Both the position numbers and the translations under genes were made by a program. Below, piece after piece: positions 1 to 8,079 of a stretch of DNA of 64,000 nt; the first letter of the stretch is position 1; each line of letters starts with the position of its first letter. Below the pieces are notes generated by a model. It did not search any database. It was not told the DNA's origin and saw only the letters and a list, made by a program, of their open reading frames with translations. Origin of the DNA: Saccharothrix australiensis (GTDB lineage: Bacteria > Actinomycetota > Actinomycetes > Mycobacteriales > Pseudonocardiaceae); assembly GCF_003634935.1 (NCBI RefSeq), contig NZ_RBXO01000001.1:1-64000 (forward strand). The letters run 5' to 3'.

Positions 1-1
1 C

Positions 2-2788
2 GGGCGACGCGCACGACCCACCCCACCCGAGGACACCGGACGTCGCGCACGACCCACCCCGCCCGAAGAGACCGGGCGGCGGCCTGCCGGGCCCGTGCCG
101 CCCGAGGACACCGGGCGGCGTGCCCGACCGGCCGACGCGTTCGGACCGTCCCCGGAGGCCACCGGGCGACGGCCGCGACCGCCCGCCGGTCCGGGTTCCC
201 GCGAGGACACCGGCCGGCGGCCCGTCCCGCCGAGCCCGGCCGGTCCCGCGCCCGACGACGTCGCCCAGCGCCTCGTCGGACCCGACGCCACGGGGCGACG
301 GCCGCACCCGGCCGGCGCGCCCGAGGACGCGGGCAGGCGACGGCCGCCCGCGAACGGCGCGCCCGGACGGCGGTTCGCGCCCGACGACCCGCGCCGCCCC
401 GACGCCACCGGACGACGGCCCCGCCCCGACGCGGAGCGCCCGGCGACCGGCCCGGACGGCGCTGCGCGCAGGCAGGCGGGCGAACCCGACGGCGGCCCGC
501 GCCGCCTCGCGCACGACCCCGCCGAGGGCGCGCCCGCGCGCGGCCCGGCGGACGGCAGCGGGCCGCGCAGGCCCGCACCGGGCGGACCCGACGCCGGACC
601 CCGACGCCCCGTCGACGGCGCACCCGGTGGCCGACGCCCGCCGGAGGGCGGCCCGGACGGCAGCGGGCCGCGCAGGCTCGCGCCCGGCGGCCCCGACGGC
701 AGCGGCCCGCGCCGCCTCGCCGAGGACGGCCCCGGACCGCGCAGGCCGGTCGACGGCGCGCCGGACGGACCCCGCAGGCCCGTCGAGGGCGCGGCGGAGG
801 GGCCTCGACGACTCGCGGACGGCCCGCCGGAAGGGCCCCGGCGACCGGCGGAGGGCAAGCCCGACCCGCGCAGGCTCGCGGGCGAAGGGCCCCGCAGGCC
901 CGCCGGCGGACCGGACGGCAGCGGTCCCCGGCCCGTCGGGGACGGTGCCCGACGCCCCGCGGCGGCGGCCGACGGCGACATCGCGGGCCGGCTCGGCGCA
1001 GGCGCGCCCGAGCCGCGCGAGCAGGTCGACCCGGCGAGCCTCACCACCGAGATGGAGGCCATCAGCGACGACGTCAAGAAGCGTCGCGAGGTCGACCACA
1101 CGCTGGCGCGGTTCTCCGCCGTGCACGACGAACTCGCCGAGCAGGAGCGCCAGCGCAAGGAGCGCAGGCAGAAGCTCATGCCGTGGAAGGCCGAGCACGA
1201 CGACGAGGCGACCGTGCACACGCCGCCCGTCGACGGCCCGGACGACCTGGAGACGCCGCGCCGCGGCGTGCGGACGGTCAGGCACAGCAAGATCGTCCGG
1301 GTGGTCAAGACGCTGTCGCTGACGGCCGCCGTCCTGGTGTTCCTCTCGACCGGCCTCGGGTGGGTCGCGCTGCGCTACGTCGACAGCAAGATCAACGAGA
1401 TCGACGCGCTCAACGAGAACTCCGCCGCGGTGCACGAGGCCGAGAAGCAGCTCGGCGACGAGAACTTCCTCATCGTCGGGTCCGACACCCGCGCAGGGGC
1501 CAAGCCCACCGACGGCGTCGGCGACGCGGACGCCGAGCCGGGCGCGCGGTCGGACGTCCTCATGCTCGCCCACATCCCGGCCGACCGGAAGCGGGTCGTC
1601 GTGGTGTCCGTGCCGCGCGACCTCCAGATCACCCGGCCCGAGTGCGAGAAGTGGAACTGGGAGACCGGCGAGTACACCGGCGAGGTGCTGGCCCCGGTCA
1701 AGGGCGTCAAGGCCAACCAGGCGTACGCCGACGGCGGGCCGAAGTGCGTCAGCACCTTCATGACCGAGCTGACCGGGTTGACCATCAACCACTTCATCTC
1801 CGTGGACTTCAACGGGTTCAAGGGGATGGTCGACGCCGTCGGCAAGATCAAGGTCTGCGTGCCGAAGGTGATGGACGACGAAGAGCTGGGCATGATCTTC
1901 GACAAGCCCGGCCAGTACGAGGTGGACGGTCAGAAGGCGCTGGACTACGTGCGCGCCCGGTACGTGAAGACCGAACCCCTCGGCGACTACGACCGCGTCA
2001 CGCGGCAGCAGAAGTTCCTGTCCTCGCTGCTGCGCACGGCGTTGTCCTCCGACATGCTGCTCAACCCCGGCAAGCTCAACAACTTCCTCAACGCGTTCGC
2101 CGCGTCCACGGTCGGCCAGAACATCGGCGTGAAGGACATGTTGACGCTCGCGCAGTCGTTGCAGGGCATCGAGGCCGGGCGGGTCAGCTTCATCACGGTG
2201 CCGCACGTGACGGACGAGGGCCCCACCAAGTCCAACAACGACAACATCGAGCTGCTGAAGGTGGACGAGACCAAGGCGCTGTTCCAGGCCATCATCGACG
2301 GGACGCCGCTGCCGGGCGAGACTCCGGACGCGCCCGTCACGCCGAGTCCCCAGCCGGAGAAGGCCGAGGAGCCGAAGAAGGCCCCCGAGCCCAAGCAGGG
2401 CAAGGTGGTCGACCCCAAGGGCTTGAAGGTCCAGGTGTTCAACGGCGACCAGGGCAACCCCGGCGCGGCCAAGCGGACCAAGAACGCGTTGGCGGAACTG
2501 GGTTTCGAGATCGTCAACAGCGGTGACGGCGAGCCGGTCGGCAAGACGGTCATCCGCTACGGCGCGGGCGGCGAGGACGCGGCGTTCACGCTCGCGGCGG
2601 CGGTCCCCGGCGCCACGCTGGAGGTCGCGCCCACCCAGGGCGGCGCGGTGACCCTGATCATCGGGCCGGGCTGGGACGAGAAGGTCGTCAGCCCCAAGCC
2701 GAACGGGACGGGCGCGGAGGAGCCCGGCAAGACGACGCCGCCGGCGGACCTGTCCATCGTGAACGCGGGGAAGGACCCGTGCGCGTGA
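2..2788 (+). CDS. LytR-CpsA-Psr (LCP) family cell-wall ligase with long Arg/Pro-rich N-terminal tail (5' partial)
   Basis: LCP proteins transfer polyprenyl-linked glycopolymers onto peptidoglycan outside the membrane. The frame is open to the window edge and the same repeats (PPEDTGRRARP-like) are already running at base 2, so the true start lies upstream. From base 2 to about 1040 the protein is low-complexity Gly/Pro/Arg/Ala built on repeats such as DGPRRPV or ATGRRPRP. A basic stretch leads to one membrane helix (about 1303-1377), which places the repeats in the cytoplasm. The LCP domain follows (about 1465-2090), with GSDTR, SDVLMLAHI, VSVPRDLQI and DRVTRQQKF blocks typical of the phosphate- and Arg-binding pocket. 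A LytR_C domain (about 2420-2690) begins with LKVQVFNGD. Domain calls are secure; the role of the tail is unknown. The downstream neighbour is phoU. Confidence 0.93.
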   Translation, partial: GRRARPTPPEDTGRRARPTPPEETGRRPAGPVPPEDTGRRARPADAFGPSPEATGRRPRPPAGPGSREDTGRRPVPPSPAGPAPDDVAQRLVGPDATGRRPHPAGAPEDAGRRRPPANGAPGRRFAPDDPRRPDATGRRPRPDAERPATGPDGAARRQAGEPDGGPRRLAHDPAEGAPARGPADGSGPRRPAPGGPDAGPRRPVDGAPGGRRPPEGGPDGSGPRRLAPGGPDGSGPRRLAEDGPGPRRPVDGAPDGPRRPVEGAAEGPRRLADGPPEGPRRPAEGKPDPRRLAGEGPRRPAGGPDGSGPRPVGDGARRPAAAADGDIAGRLGAGAPEPREQVDPASLTTEMEAISDDVKKRREVDHTLARFSAVHDELAEQERQRKERRQKLMPWKAEHDDEATVHTPPVDGPDDLETPRRGVRTVRHSKIVRVVKTLSLTAAVLVFLSTGLGWVALRYVDSKINEIDALNENSAAVHEAEKQLGDENFLIVGSDTRAGAKPTDGVGDADAEPGARSDVLMLAHIPADRKRVVVVSVPRDLQITRPECEKWNWETGEYTGEVLAPVKGVKANQAYADGGPKCVSTFMTELTGLTINHFISVDFNGFKGMVDAVGKIKVCVPKVMDDEELGMIFDKPGQYEVDGQKALDYVRARYVKTEPLGDYDRVTRQQKFLSSLLRTALSSDMLLNPGKLNNFLNAFAASTVGQNIGVKDMLTLAQSLQGIEAGRVSFITVPHVTDEGPTKSNNDNIELLKVDETKALFQAIIDGTPLPGETPDAPVTPSPQPEKAEEPKKAPEPKQGKVVDPKGLKVQVFNGDQGNPGAAKRTKNALAELGFEIVNSGDGEPVGKTVIRYGAGGEDAAFTLAAAVPGATLEVAPTQGGAVTLIIGPGWDEKVVSPKPNGTGAEEPGKTTPPADLSIVNAGKDPCA

Positions 2789-2812
2789 CGGTTGGGCCAT
2801 CCGGCCCGACCG
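2789..2812 (+). terminator. Stem-loop directly after the LCP gene
   Basis: CGGTTGGGCC, a 4-nt loop, and GGCCCGACCG form a 10-bp stem with one G-T pair starting on the base after the stop codon. There is no U tract, as is usual in GC-rich actinomycetes. The 11-mer GTTGGGCCATC recurs 21 bp later (2791 and 2812), just before the PHO box, so part of this DNA could also be an operator. Confidence 0.5.
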
Positions 2813-2834
2813 TTGGGCCATCTGGACGTCACGG

Positions 2835-2856
2835 GTTCACCTCCGGTTCACCTGGG
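2835..2856 (+). promoter_or_regulatory. PHO box (PhoP direct repeats) upstream of phoU
   Basis: Two adjacent 11-nt units, GTTCACCTCCG and GTTCACCTGGG, match the GTTCACC direct-repeat consensus recognised by PhoP in actinomycetes. The box ends 39 nt before the phoU ATG, upstream of a TAGGCT -10 element at 2884-2889. Control of phoU by phosphate limitation is inferred. Confidence 0.8.
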
Positions 2857-2883
2857 AATGTCGCTACCGCGATGACCTGCACG

Positions 2884-2889
2884 TAGGCT
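2884..2889 (+). promoter_or_regulatory. -10 element (TAGGCT) of phoU, leaderless start
   Basis: TAGGCT lies 6 nt before the ATG at 2896 and there is no Shine-Dalgarno sequence, so transcription probably begins at the start codon. Confidence 0.5.
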
Positions 2890-2895
2890 GACGCC

Positions 2896-3561
2896 ATGCG
2901 TGAGGCTTACCACGACCAGCTCGGACAACTCGCCGACCAGCTCGCCGACATGTGCGGGATGGCCGGGGACGCGATGGAGCGCGCGACCACCGCCCTGCTC
3001 CAGGCGGACCTCGGCGTGGCCGAGCAGGTGATCGGTGACGACGCCAAGATCGACGACGTCCGCGCCGGCATCGAGGAGCAGGCGTACGCGCTGCTCGCCC
3101 TCCAGGCGCCGGTCGCGACCGACCTGCGCATCGTGCTCGCGGTGATCCACGCCGCGGAGAGCGTCGAGCGGATGGGCGACCTCGCGCTGCACGTGGCGAA
3201 GGCCGCGCGCCGCAGGCACCCCAACCACGTGCTGTCGGACACGGTGCAGCCGTACTTCGCCGAGATGGGCCGGATCGCGGTCGAGCTGGCGCGCGAGGCG
3301 ACCGACATCATCCGCACCCAGGACGTCGAGCGGGCGCGTTCGCTGGAGGACGCCGACGACGCGATGGACGACCTGCACCGGCACCTGTTCACGGTGATCA
3401 TGGACAAGGACTGGCCGCACGGCGTGCCGTCCGCCGTGGACACCACGCTGCTGGGGCGGTTCTACGAGCGGTTCGCCGACCACGCGGTGTCGGTGGCCAA
3501 GCGCACGGTCTTCGTGGTGACCGGCCGGATGCCCGGCTACAGCGGCGAACTGGACGACTGA
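2896..3561 (+). CDS. phoU: Phosphate signalling protein PhoU
   Basis: This 221-residue protein is all-helical with the two PhoU repeats (E/DxxxD-type metal-binding helices, for example in RLGDL-like and [10 protein letters not shown] segments). PhoU couples the Pst phosphate transporter to the SenX3/RegX3 or PhoR/PhoP two-component system and represses the pho response when phosphate is plentiful. The helices [21 protein letters not shown] and [18 protein letters not shown] are typical. It is preceded by a PHO box and a leaderless-type promoter. The matching pst operon is 4 kb away on the other strand, separated by an ESX accessory module. Orthologues in mycobacteria are called PhoY1/PhoY2. 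Length is normal for the family. Confidence 0.95.
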   Translation: MREAYHDQLGQLADQLADMCGMAGDAMERATTALLQADLGVAEQVIGDDAKIDDVRAGIEEQAYALLALQAPVATDLRIVLAVIHAAESVERMGDLALHVAKAARRRHPNHVLSDTVQPYFAEMGRIAVELAREATDIIRTQDVERARSLEDADDAMDDLHRHLFTVIMDKDWPHGVPSAVDTTLLGRFYERFADHAVSVAKRTVFVVTGRMPGYSGELDD

Positions 3562-3613
3562 GCCGCCGACCGCGCATCCCGTTCCGGGCGCGCGGTCGCC
3601 TCCGGGGGAACGT

Positions 3614-3663
3614 GCGACGGCCCGGCGGGTGGACCCTGTCGAGTCCACCGGCCGGGCCGTCGC
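3614..3663. terminator. Bidirectional terminator hairpin between phoU and espG-like gene
   Basis: A 21-bp stem with one mismatch (arms 3614-3634 and 3643-3663, 8-nt loop) lies between the converging ends of phoU and the EspG-family gene. It can serve both strands; no U tract. Confidence 0.75.
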
Positions 3664-3674
3664 GCGTCCCGCCG

Positions 3675-4472
3675 TCAGGCGAGCAGGCCGGTCAGCTCCT
3701 GGGCGAGCTGGGAGGCGATGCGCGCGTTGTCGGCGGGCGCGTGGGTCAGCCACTTCCGGCCGTCCTGCCCCGGCTTCGTCTGCGACAGGTAGCGGCCCTG
3801 GTCGTTGTCGAACCAGCCGACCTGCGGCGCGCGCTGCTCCCGGCCGTGCCTGCCGCGCACCGTCACCCCGAACTGGCCCGCCCGCAGCCGTGGCCGTTCG
3901 AAGACCGCTTCCAGGGCGCGCACCTGCGTGGCCGCAGTGGACCGCGGGGCCATCGCCTGCGTGAAGGTGGCGCTGTCGAAGTCGTCGTCGCGGCGGCTCG
4001 GTGCCGGTGGCGCGGACGTCGGCACGGGCACCGTCACCGACTGGCCGGGACCGGGGCGCCCCGGTGGGATCAGGTCGACGACCGCGCGCAGCAGCGCCGA
4101 CGACCGCAGGGTGTCGACCTTCAGCTGCCGGTCGTCCAGCACGGCCAGCGCGGCGACCTCACCCCGCGCGCCGCTGCGGGCCAGCAGCTGCCGCTCGACG
4201 TTCTTCGGGTCCAGCGAGGCGATCGCGTTCAGCGAGTAGTCGAACCGCACGAGCAGGGTCAGCGCCTCCTCGACCTCCGCCGAGACCCGGCCGCGCACGG
4301 CCAGCCCCCGGGACTCCAGGTCCCGGTAGACGGCGTTGCGGATGCCGCGCCGCTCGTCGTGGGTGCGGCCCAGGTAGGGGAAGTCGAACGGGTAGGGGCG
4401 GCTGCCCAGCTCCAGGTCCTCCCAGAGCACGTCGGCCGCCGCGTGGGAGAGGGCGAACGAGAACACCGTCAC
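3675..4472 (-). CDS. EspG-family ESX secretion-associated protein (module 1)
   Basis: This 265-residue protein has the EspG signature: FSFALSHAAADVLWEDLEL at the N terminus, a central helical region, and a C-terminal GWFDNDQGRYL segment followed by a final LAQELTGLL helix. EspG proteins are cytosolic chaperones that bind PE/PPE-type substrates and hand them to the ESX (type VII) translocase. The start overlaps the stop of the upstream PPE-like gene by 4 bp (ATGA), so the two are translationally coupled, as expected for a chaperone and its substrate. A paralogue lies at 44902-45708. No ESX ATPase or channel gene is in the window. Confidence 0.85.
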   Translation of the reverse strand: MTVFSFALSHAAADVLWEDLELGSRPYPFDFPYLGRTHDERRGIRNAVYRDLESRGLAVRGRVSAEVEEALTLLVRFDYSLNAIASLDPKNVERQLLARSGARGEVAALAVLDDRQLKVDTLRSSALLRAVVDLIPPGRPGPGQSVTVPVPTSAPPAPSRRDDDFDSATFTQAMAPRSTAATQVRALEAVFERPRLRAGQFGVTVRGRHGREQRAPQVGWFDNDQGRYLSQTKPGQDGRKWLTHAPADNARIASQLAQELTGLLA

Positions 4473-6028
4473 CCGCCGATGACCGGCGGCGCGACCATCG
4501 TGCCGTCACCGAAGACGTCCTCGGTCTCGACCAGGTACGAGGCGGCCTTGTGCTCCTTGTCCTCGTCGCCCTGGCCCTTGCCCGCGCCGGCGCCCATGCC
4601 GCCCGCGCCCATGCCCGTGCCGCCCGCACCGCCACGACCGGCCAAGCCGCCACCCGCGGCACTCGGGCCGGCCGGCCCGAAGCCGCCCGCGCCGGAGCGC
4701 CCGGCCTCGCCCAGCACGCCAGAGGCGCCACCGGGCCCGAACCCGCCGCCGCGTCCGGCGGCGGCCATGCCGCCGGGACCACCCATGCCGCCGGGCAACC
4801 CACCGCGACCACCGGGGCCGCCACCGCCGCCGGGCAGGCCGCCACCGCCGCCGGGCAGACCACGTCCGCCGCCGGGGAGACCCGGCGGGCGTCCACCGGG
4901 GCCGGGCAGGCCGGGTGGCCGGCCGCCGGGCAGGCCGGGCGGGCGACCTCCGGGACCGGGTGGCCGGCCACCGGGACCGGGCACCCAGCCGTTGCCGGAG
5001 CCGTCGCCGGGACCGGTGCCGGGCCCGCCACCGGTGCCAGGGCCGGGCAGGGGCAGGCCGGTGGGCGGCTTCCAGCCGGACTGGTTGGTGTTGCCGCCAC
5101 CCGAACCACCGCCACCGGGACCACCGCCACCGGGACCGGGCACGCCGGCGACACCCGTGCCACCCGTGCCGCCACCGGGACCGTCCGGGACGCTCGGACG
5201 GCCGCCGACACCGGGCTGCTGGGGGTTGGACGAGTCACCCGTGCCGCCGCCCGTGCCCTCCATCGGTGGGGGCGGGGAGAACGCGGGCATGGTGGAGCCG
5301 GACTCCTGGAACGAGGTCGACATGGACGTCATGACCTCGGCCGCCCGCTCGTGCGCCTGCTGCTTCTCCTCGAACTTCTGCTCGATCTTGTCGATCGTCT
5401 CCGCCCACTTGAACGGGTTCGGCTCGGAGAAGAACATCTTGTAGGCGTCGGCGGTGCTGAAGTCGACCGGTTCCGGCATGTTCGCCTTGGCCGTCTCGGC
5501 GGCCTGGCTCTGCTGGTAGAGCTTGTTGCCGGTCAGCTGCGCGCCCTGGGCGGCGTTGCCCGACCAGGCGGCCATGTTGGTGAAGTAGCCCTGCGCGGCG
5601 CTCGCGGCCTTGCCCTGCCAGGCGCCCTTGCCGGCCTCGGTGGCCTTGGTCAGGTTGTTCTGGAGGTCGACCAGCGTGTTGCCGATCTTGGTCCACGCCT
5701 CGCCCTGCTCGTTGGCCGAACTCGGCGACATGTTGTCGGTGACCATCGACTTGAGCTGCTCGTGCGGGTAGCCCAGGTAGTGCGACCCGGCCGTCGACAT
5801 GGGCGGCCGGTAGTTCTCGACCACCTGCTCCAGGTCCTTCTCCTGCTTGGCCTGGTACGCCGCCGCCTCGCTCTTGTACTGCACGTAGGCGAGCACGTTG
5901 GGGACGAGGTTGACGAAGCCGGGGTTCTCCTCGACCTTGCGCTGGTACTCGTCACGCAGCTCCGCCTCGGTCTGACCGGCGTAGTCGACCTTGGTCGCGT
6001 TCGGGCTCTGCGAGTTCGGCGGTGCCAC
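4469..6028 (-). CDS. PPE-like proline/glycine-rich ESX substrate (module 1)
   Basis: A 519-residue protein with an N-terminal helical domain of about 190 residues (WQG at about residue 143 is a WxG turn; MPEPVDF ends the domain), then a long Pro/Gly-rich tract with GRPPGLPG repeats. It ends in a charged tail, EHKAASYLVETEDVFGD then VAPPVIGG. The layout matches PPE-like ESX substrates of Pseudonocardiales. The final tail is nearly the same as in the paralogue at 45816-47174 although the repeats between differ. It is coupled to the EspG gene and probably co-transcribed with the lipoprotein and small-protein genes upstream. Secretion is inferred from family and context. Confidence 0.8.
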   Translation of the reverse strand: MAPPNSQSPNATKVDYAGQTEAELRDEYQRKVEENPGFVNLVPNVLAYVQYKSEAAAYQAKQEKDLEQVVENYRPPMSTAGSHYLGYPHEQLKSMVTDNMSPSSANEQGEAWTKIGNTLVDLQNNLTKATEAGKGAWQGKAASAAQGYFTNMAAWSGNAAQGAQLTGNKLYQQSQAAETAKANMPEPVDFSTADAYKMFFSEPNPFKWAETIDKIEQKFEEKQQAHERAAEVMTSMSTSFQESGSTMPAFSPPPPMEGTGGGTGDSSNPQQPGVGGRPSVPDGPGGGTGGTGVAGVPGPGGGGPGGGGSGGGNTNQSGWKPPTGLPLPGPGTGGGPGTGPGDGSGNGWVPGPGGRPPGPGGRPPGLPGGRPPGLPGPGGRPPGLPGGGRGLPGGGGGLPGGGGGPGGRGGLPGGMGGPGGMAAAGRGGGFGPGGASGVLGEAGRSGAGGFGPAGPSAAGGGLAGRGGAGGTGMGAGGMGAGAGKGQGDEDKEHKAASYLVETEDVFGDGTMVAPPVIGG

Positions 6029-6043
6029 GTTCCACTCCTGTCC

Positions 6044-6616
6044 TTACTTGGGCAACTTCGGTTCGATCGCTTCTGCCAACTGCTTGGCCGTGTCGCAGGA
6101 CTCTTCGACGGACGTGGTCGACGTGGCGTAGAAGTCGACCCTGGAGGTGGCGTTGACCTCGACGGCGATGAGGCACGAGACGTCGGTCAGGCCGGCTTCG
6201 ACGCGCTTCGCCTTGCGGGAGCCGACGGTGGTGTCGGAGATGCGCGCGCTGGAGCCCCCGGTGGCCCCGCTGAGGCCCACCTCGGGGAACGCCTTGACCC
6301 CGACGGCGGTCGTCGTCTGCCCCCACCGCGCCGTGCAACCACGCGCGCCGTCCTTCTCCACCCGGGACAGCGAGAACCGGCTCGCGACGGCGTTCAGCTC
6401 AGCGCACGCGTCGAACCTGGCCAACTTGTCGCCACCGCCGGAGGGTTCCGACGTGGCGGTCGACTTCTCCGAGGTCTTGGTCGTGGTGGAGGTGCTGCCA
6501 CCACCCGGCGTGGCGCTACCAGGGTCCTTGGTCGTGCACCCCGCCAGCACCAGACCGACCACCGCGATCGGCAGGACGGAACGAATCACCGGGTTCCTGG
6601 TCAACTGCATCCCCAT
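6044..6616 (-). CDS. DUF3558-type lipoprotein (module 1)
   Basis: I chose the ATG at 6616 (or 6610) because it puts a signal peptide, LPIAVVGLVLAGC, at the N terminus with a clear lipobox (VLAGC); an upstream ATG at 6652 would add a non-signal extension inside the previous gene. A Ser/Thr-rich linker follows, then a DUF3558-like domain (about residues 60-190) with paired cysteines (FDACAELN, ARGCTARW, VSCLIAV, EESCDTA). DUF3558 lipoproteins recur beside ESX genes in Pseudonocardiales; their function is unknown. The gene starts within 2 bp of the end of the small ESX-type gene, so the module looks like one operon. The paralogue is at 47714-48310. Confidence 0.78.
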   Translation of the reverse strand: MGMQLTRNPVIRSVLPIAVVGLVLAGCTTKDPGSATPGGGSTSTTTKTSEKSTATSEPSGGGDKLARFDACAELNAVASRFSLSRVEKDGARGCTARWGQTTTAVGVKAFPEVGLSGATGGSSARISDTTVGSRKAKRVEAGLTDVSCLIAVEVNATSRVDFYATSTTSVEESCDTAKQLAEAIEPKLPK

Positions 6617-6617
6617 C

Positions 6618-7022
6618 TCAGTAACGCTTGAGGCCGTTGGCCGCCGCGTCATCGACTTCGCGGTAGTTGTCGACCGCCTTCTGCAGAGCGGCCCTCGCGT
6701 CGACCAAGGCGGCCCTCAACTGCTTGATCGCCGGCACGACACCTGTTGTGCCACCGCCACCGTTCGCGCTTTCCAGGTTGTAGCTGCTCATCGCCTGCGC
6801 ATCGGGGCTGGTGCCCAGCTTGGTCGGCTGCTGGAGCATATTCAGCTGGACGTCGATGGTGTTGAGTTCGAACTCCGCGTCGTCGATGGCCTTGATGTAC
6901 GCCTCGGCACCGGACTTGCTGATGGCGAACGACCCCGACTCCGCCGCCTGCTTGAGCCCCTGCATGTTCGACGTCATGGCACGCATGGACTCCGCGCCCC
7001 ACGCTCCCTGTGCCGCCACCAC
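6618..7022 (-). CDS. Small helical ESX-associated protein (module 1)
   Basis: A 134-residue, largely helical protein without signal or membrane segment. It resembles WXG100-like ESX partners in size, and its last helix (VDNYREVDDAAANGL) matches the end of the small protein at 47211-47597 (EADYRRVEGDNVASW). Two GTG codons compete: 7019 has an AGGGGG ribosome-binding site at a better distance than 7022. It is the first gene of the module and is followed after 1 bp by the DUF3558 lipoprotein. Function is inferred from context only. Confidence 0.65.
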   Translation of the reverse strand: MVAAQGAWGAESMRAMTSNMQGLKQAAESGSFAISKSGAEAYIKAIDDAEFELNTIDVQLNMLQQPTKLGTSPDAQAMSSYNLESANGGGGTTGVVPAIKQLRAALVDARAALQKAVDNYREVDDAAANGLKRY

Positions 7023-7243
7023 TACCCCCTGCGATCACGCGATTCCTGCGAGCACGGTACCGCGCACGTCAGAACCTGTCCTCGCTATGACGATGCCCGA
7101 ATCGGCCCGGTTCCGCCCGACGTGGGCAGCGGTGTGGCGACGCCCACGGCCCGCCGCCCCGACCACGGCCGCGGGCCGGGGACGAGGGTGGCGCGGGCCG
7201 AAGGGCGGAGCCGGCGTGACGAGAACCACACCGCAGGGAACGG

Positions 7244-7282
7244 CGAAGGGGCCTTCCCGCGCGCGGCGGGAAGGCCCCTTCG
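7244..7282. terminator. Strong terminator at the end of the pst operon
   Basis: A perfect 17-bp stem (7244-7260 with 7266-7282, loop GCGCG) lies just downstream of pstB and also faces the start of ESX module 1, insulating the two. The rest of 7023-7292 shows nothing recognisable. Confidence 0.85.
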
Positions 7283-7292
7283 GACGACGGGC

Positions 7293-8069
7293 TCAGCCGA
7301 AGCGGCCGGAGATGTAGTCCTCGGTCGCCTTCTGGCTGGGGTTGGAAAAGATCTTCTCCGTGTCGTCCACCTCGATCAGCCGACCGGGCTGGCCGACGCC
7401 CAGCAGGTTGAAGAACGCGGTCTGGTCGCTGACCCGCGCCGCCTGCTGCATGTTGTGGGTGACGATGACGATCGTGTATTCCTTCTTCAACTCCGTGATC
7501 AGGTCCTCGATCGCCAGCGTGGAGATCGGGTCCAGCGCCGAGCACGGCTCGTCCATCAGCAGCACGTCGGGCTGCACGGCGATGGCCCGCGCGATGCACA
7601 GGCGCTGCTGCTGACCACCGGACAGCCCGCCGCCGGGGCGGTCGAGGCGGTCCTTCACCTCGTTCCACAGGTTGGCCCCGCGCAGCGACCGCTCGGCCAC
7701 CTCGTCGAGCTTCTTCTTGTTCCGCTCGCCCGCGAGCTTCAGGCCCGCCACCACGTTGTCCCGGATGGACATCGTGGGGAACGGGTTGGGCCGCTGGAAC
7801 ACCATGCCGATGGTCCGGCGCACCTGCACCGGGTCGACGGTGGAGGCGTAGATGTCCTCACCGTCCAGCAGCACGTTGCCCTCCACCCGTGCGCCGGGCG
7901 CCACCTCGTGCATCCGGTTCAGCGACCGCAGCACGGTGGACTTGCCGCAACCCGACGGGCCGATGAACGCGGTCACGTTCTTCGGCGGCACGGCAAGCGA
8001 AACCCCGTCCACGGCGTGGAACTTGCCGTAGTACAGGTTGAGGTCCTTCACGTCGATGCGCTTGGCCAT
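7293..8069 (-). CDS. pstB: Phosphate ABC transporter ATP-binding protein
   Basis: This 258-residue ATPase powers high-affinity phosphate import. It has Walker A (GPSGCGKST), the ABC signature (LSGGQQQR), Walker B with the PstB-typical [12 protein letters not shown], and the H-loop (IVTHNM). It is the last gene of pstS-pstC-pstA-pstB and lies 10 bp after pstA. Length is standard. Mycobacteria carry an isolated homologue (phoT) at the same position relative to mshD; here the whole transporter is present. Confidence 0.97.
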   Translation of the reverse strand: MAKRIDVKDLNLYYGKFHAVDGVSLAVPPKNVTAFIGPSGCGKSTVLRSLNRMHEVAPGARVEGNVLLDGEDIYASTVDPVQVRRTIGMVFQRPNPFPTMSIRDNVVAGLKLAGERNKKKLDEVAERSLRGANLWNEVKDRLDRPGGGLSGGQQQRLCIARAIAVQPDVLLMDEPCSALDPISTLAIEDLITELKKEYTIVIVTHNMQQAARVSDQTAFFNLLGVGQPGRLIEVDDTEKIFSNPSQKATEDYISGRFG

Positions 8070-8079
8070 AACCGCCCGC

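Noticed and set aside
120..1322. A 400-codon Arg-rich open frame in the repeat region
   Set aside because: It is the second frame of the LCP repeat tail; high GC keeps alternative frames open and it has no domain or ribosome-binding site.
4800..5000. Apparent DNA repeats in the PPE-like genes (also 45.9-46.5 kb)
   Set aside because: Explained by Pro/Gly codon repeats inside coding sequence; not independent elements.
3612..5444. Long plus-strand open frame opposite the EspG and PPE-like genes
   Set aside because: It mirrors the Pro/Gly repeats of the minus-strand gene and begins inside a terminator hairpin; codon bias supports the minus strand.
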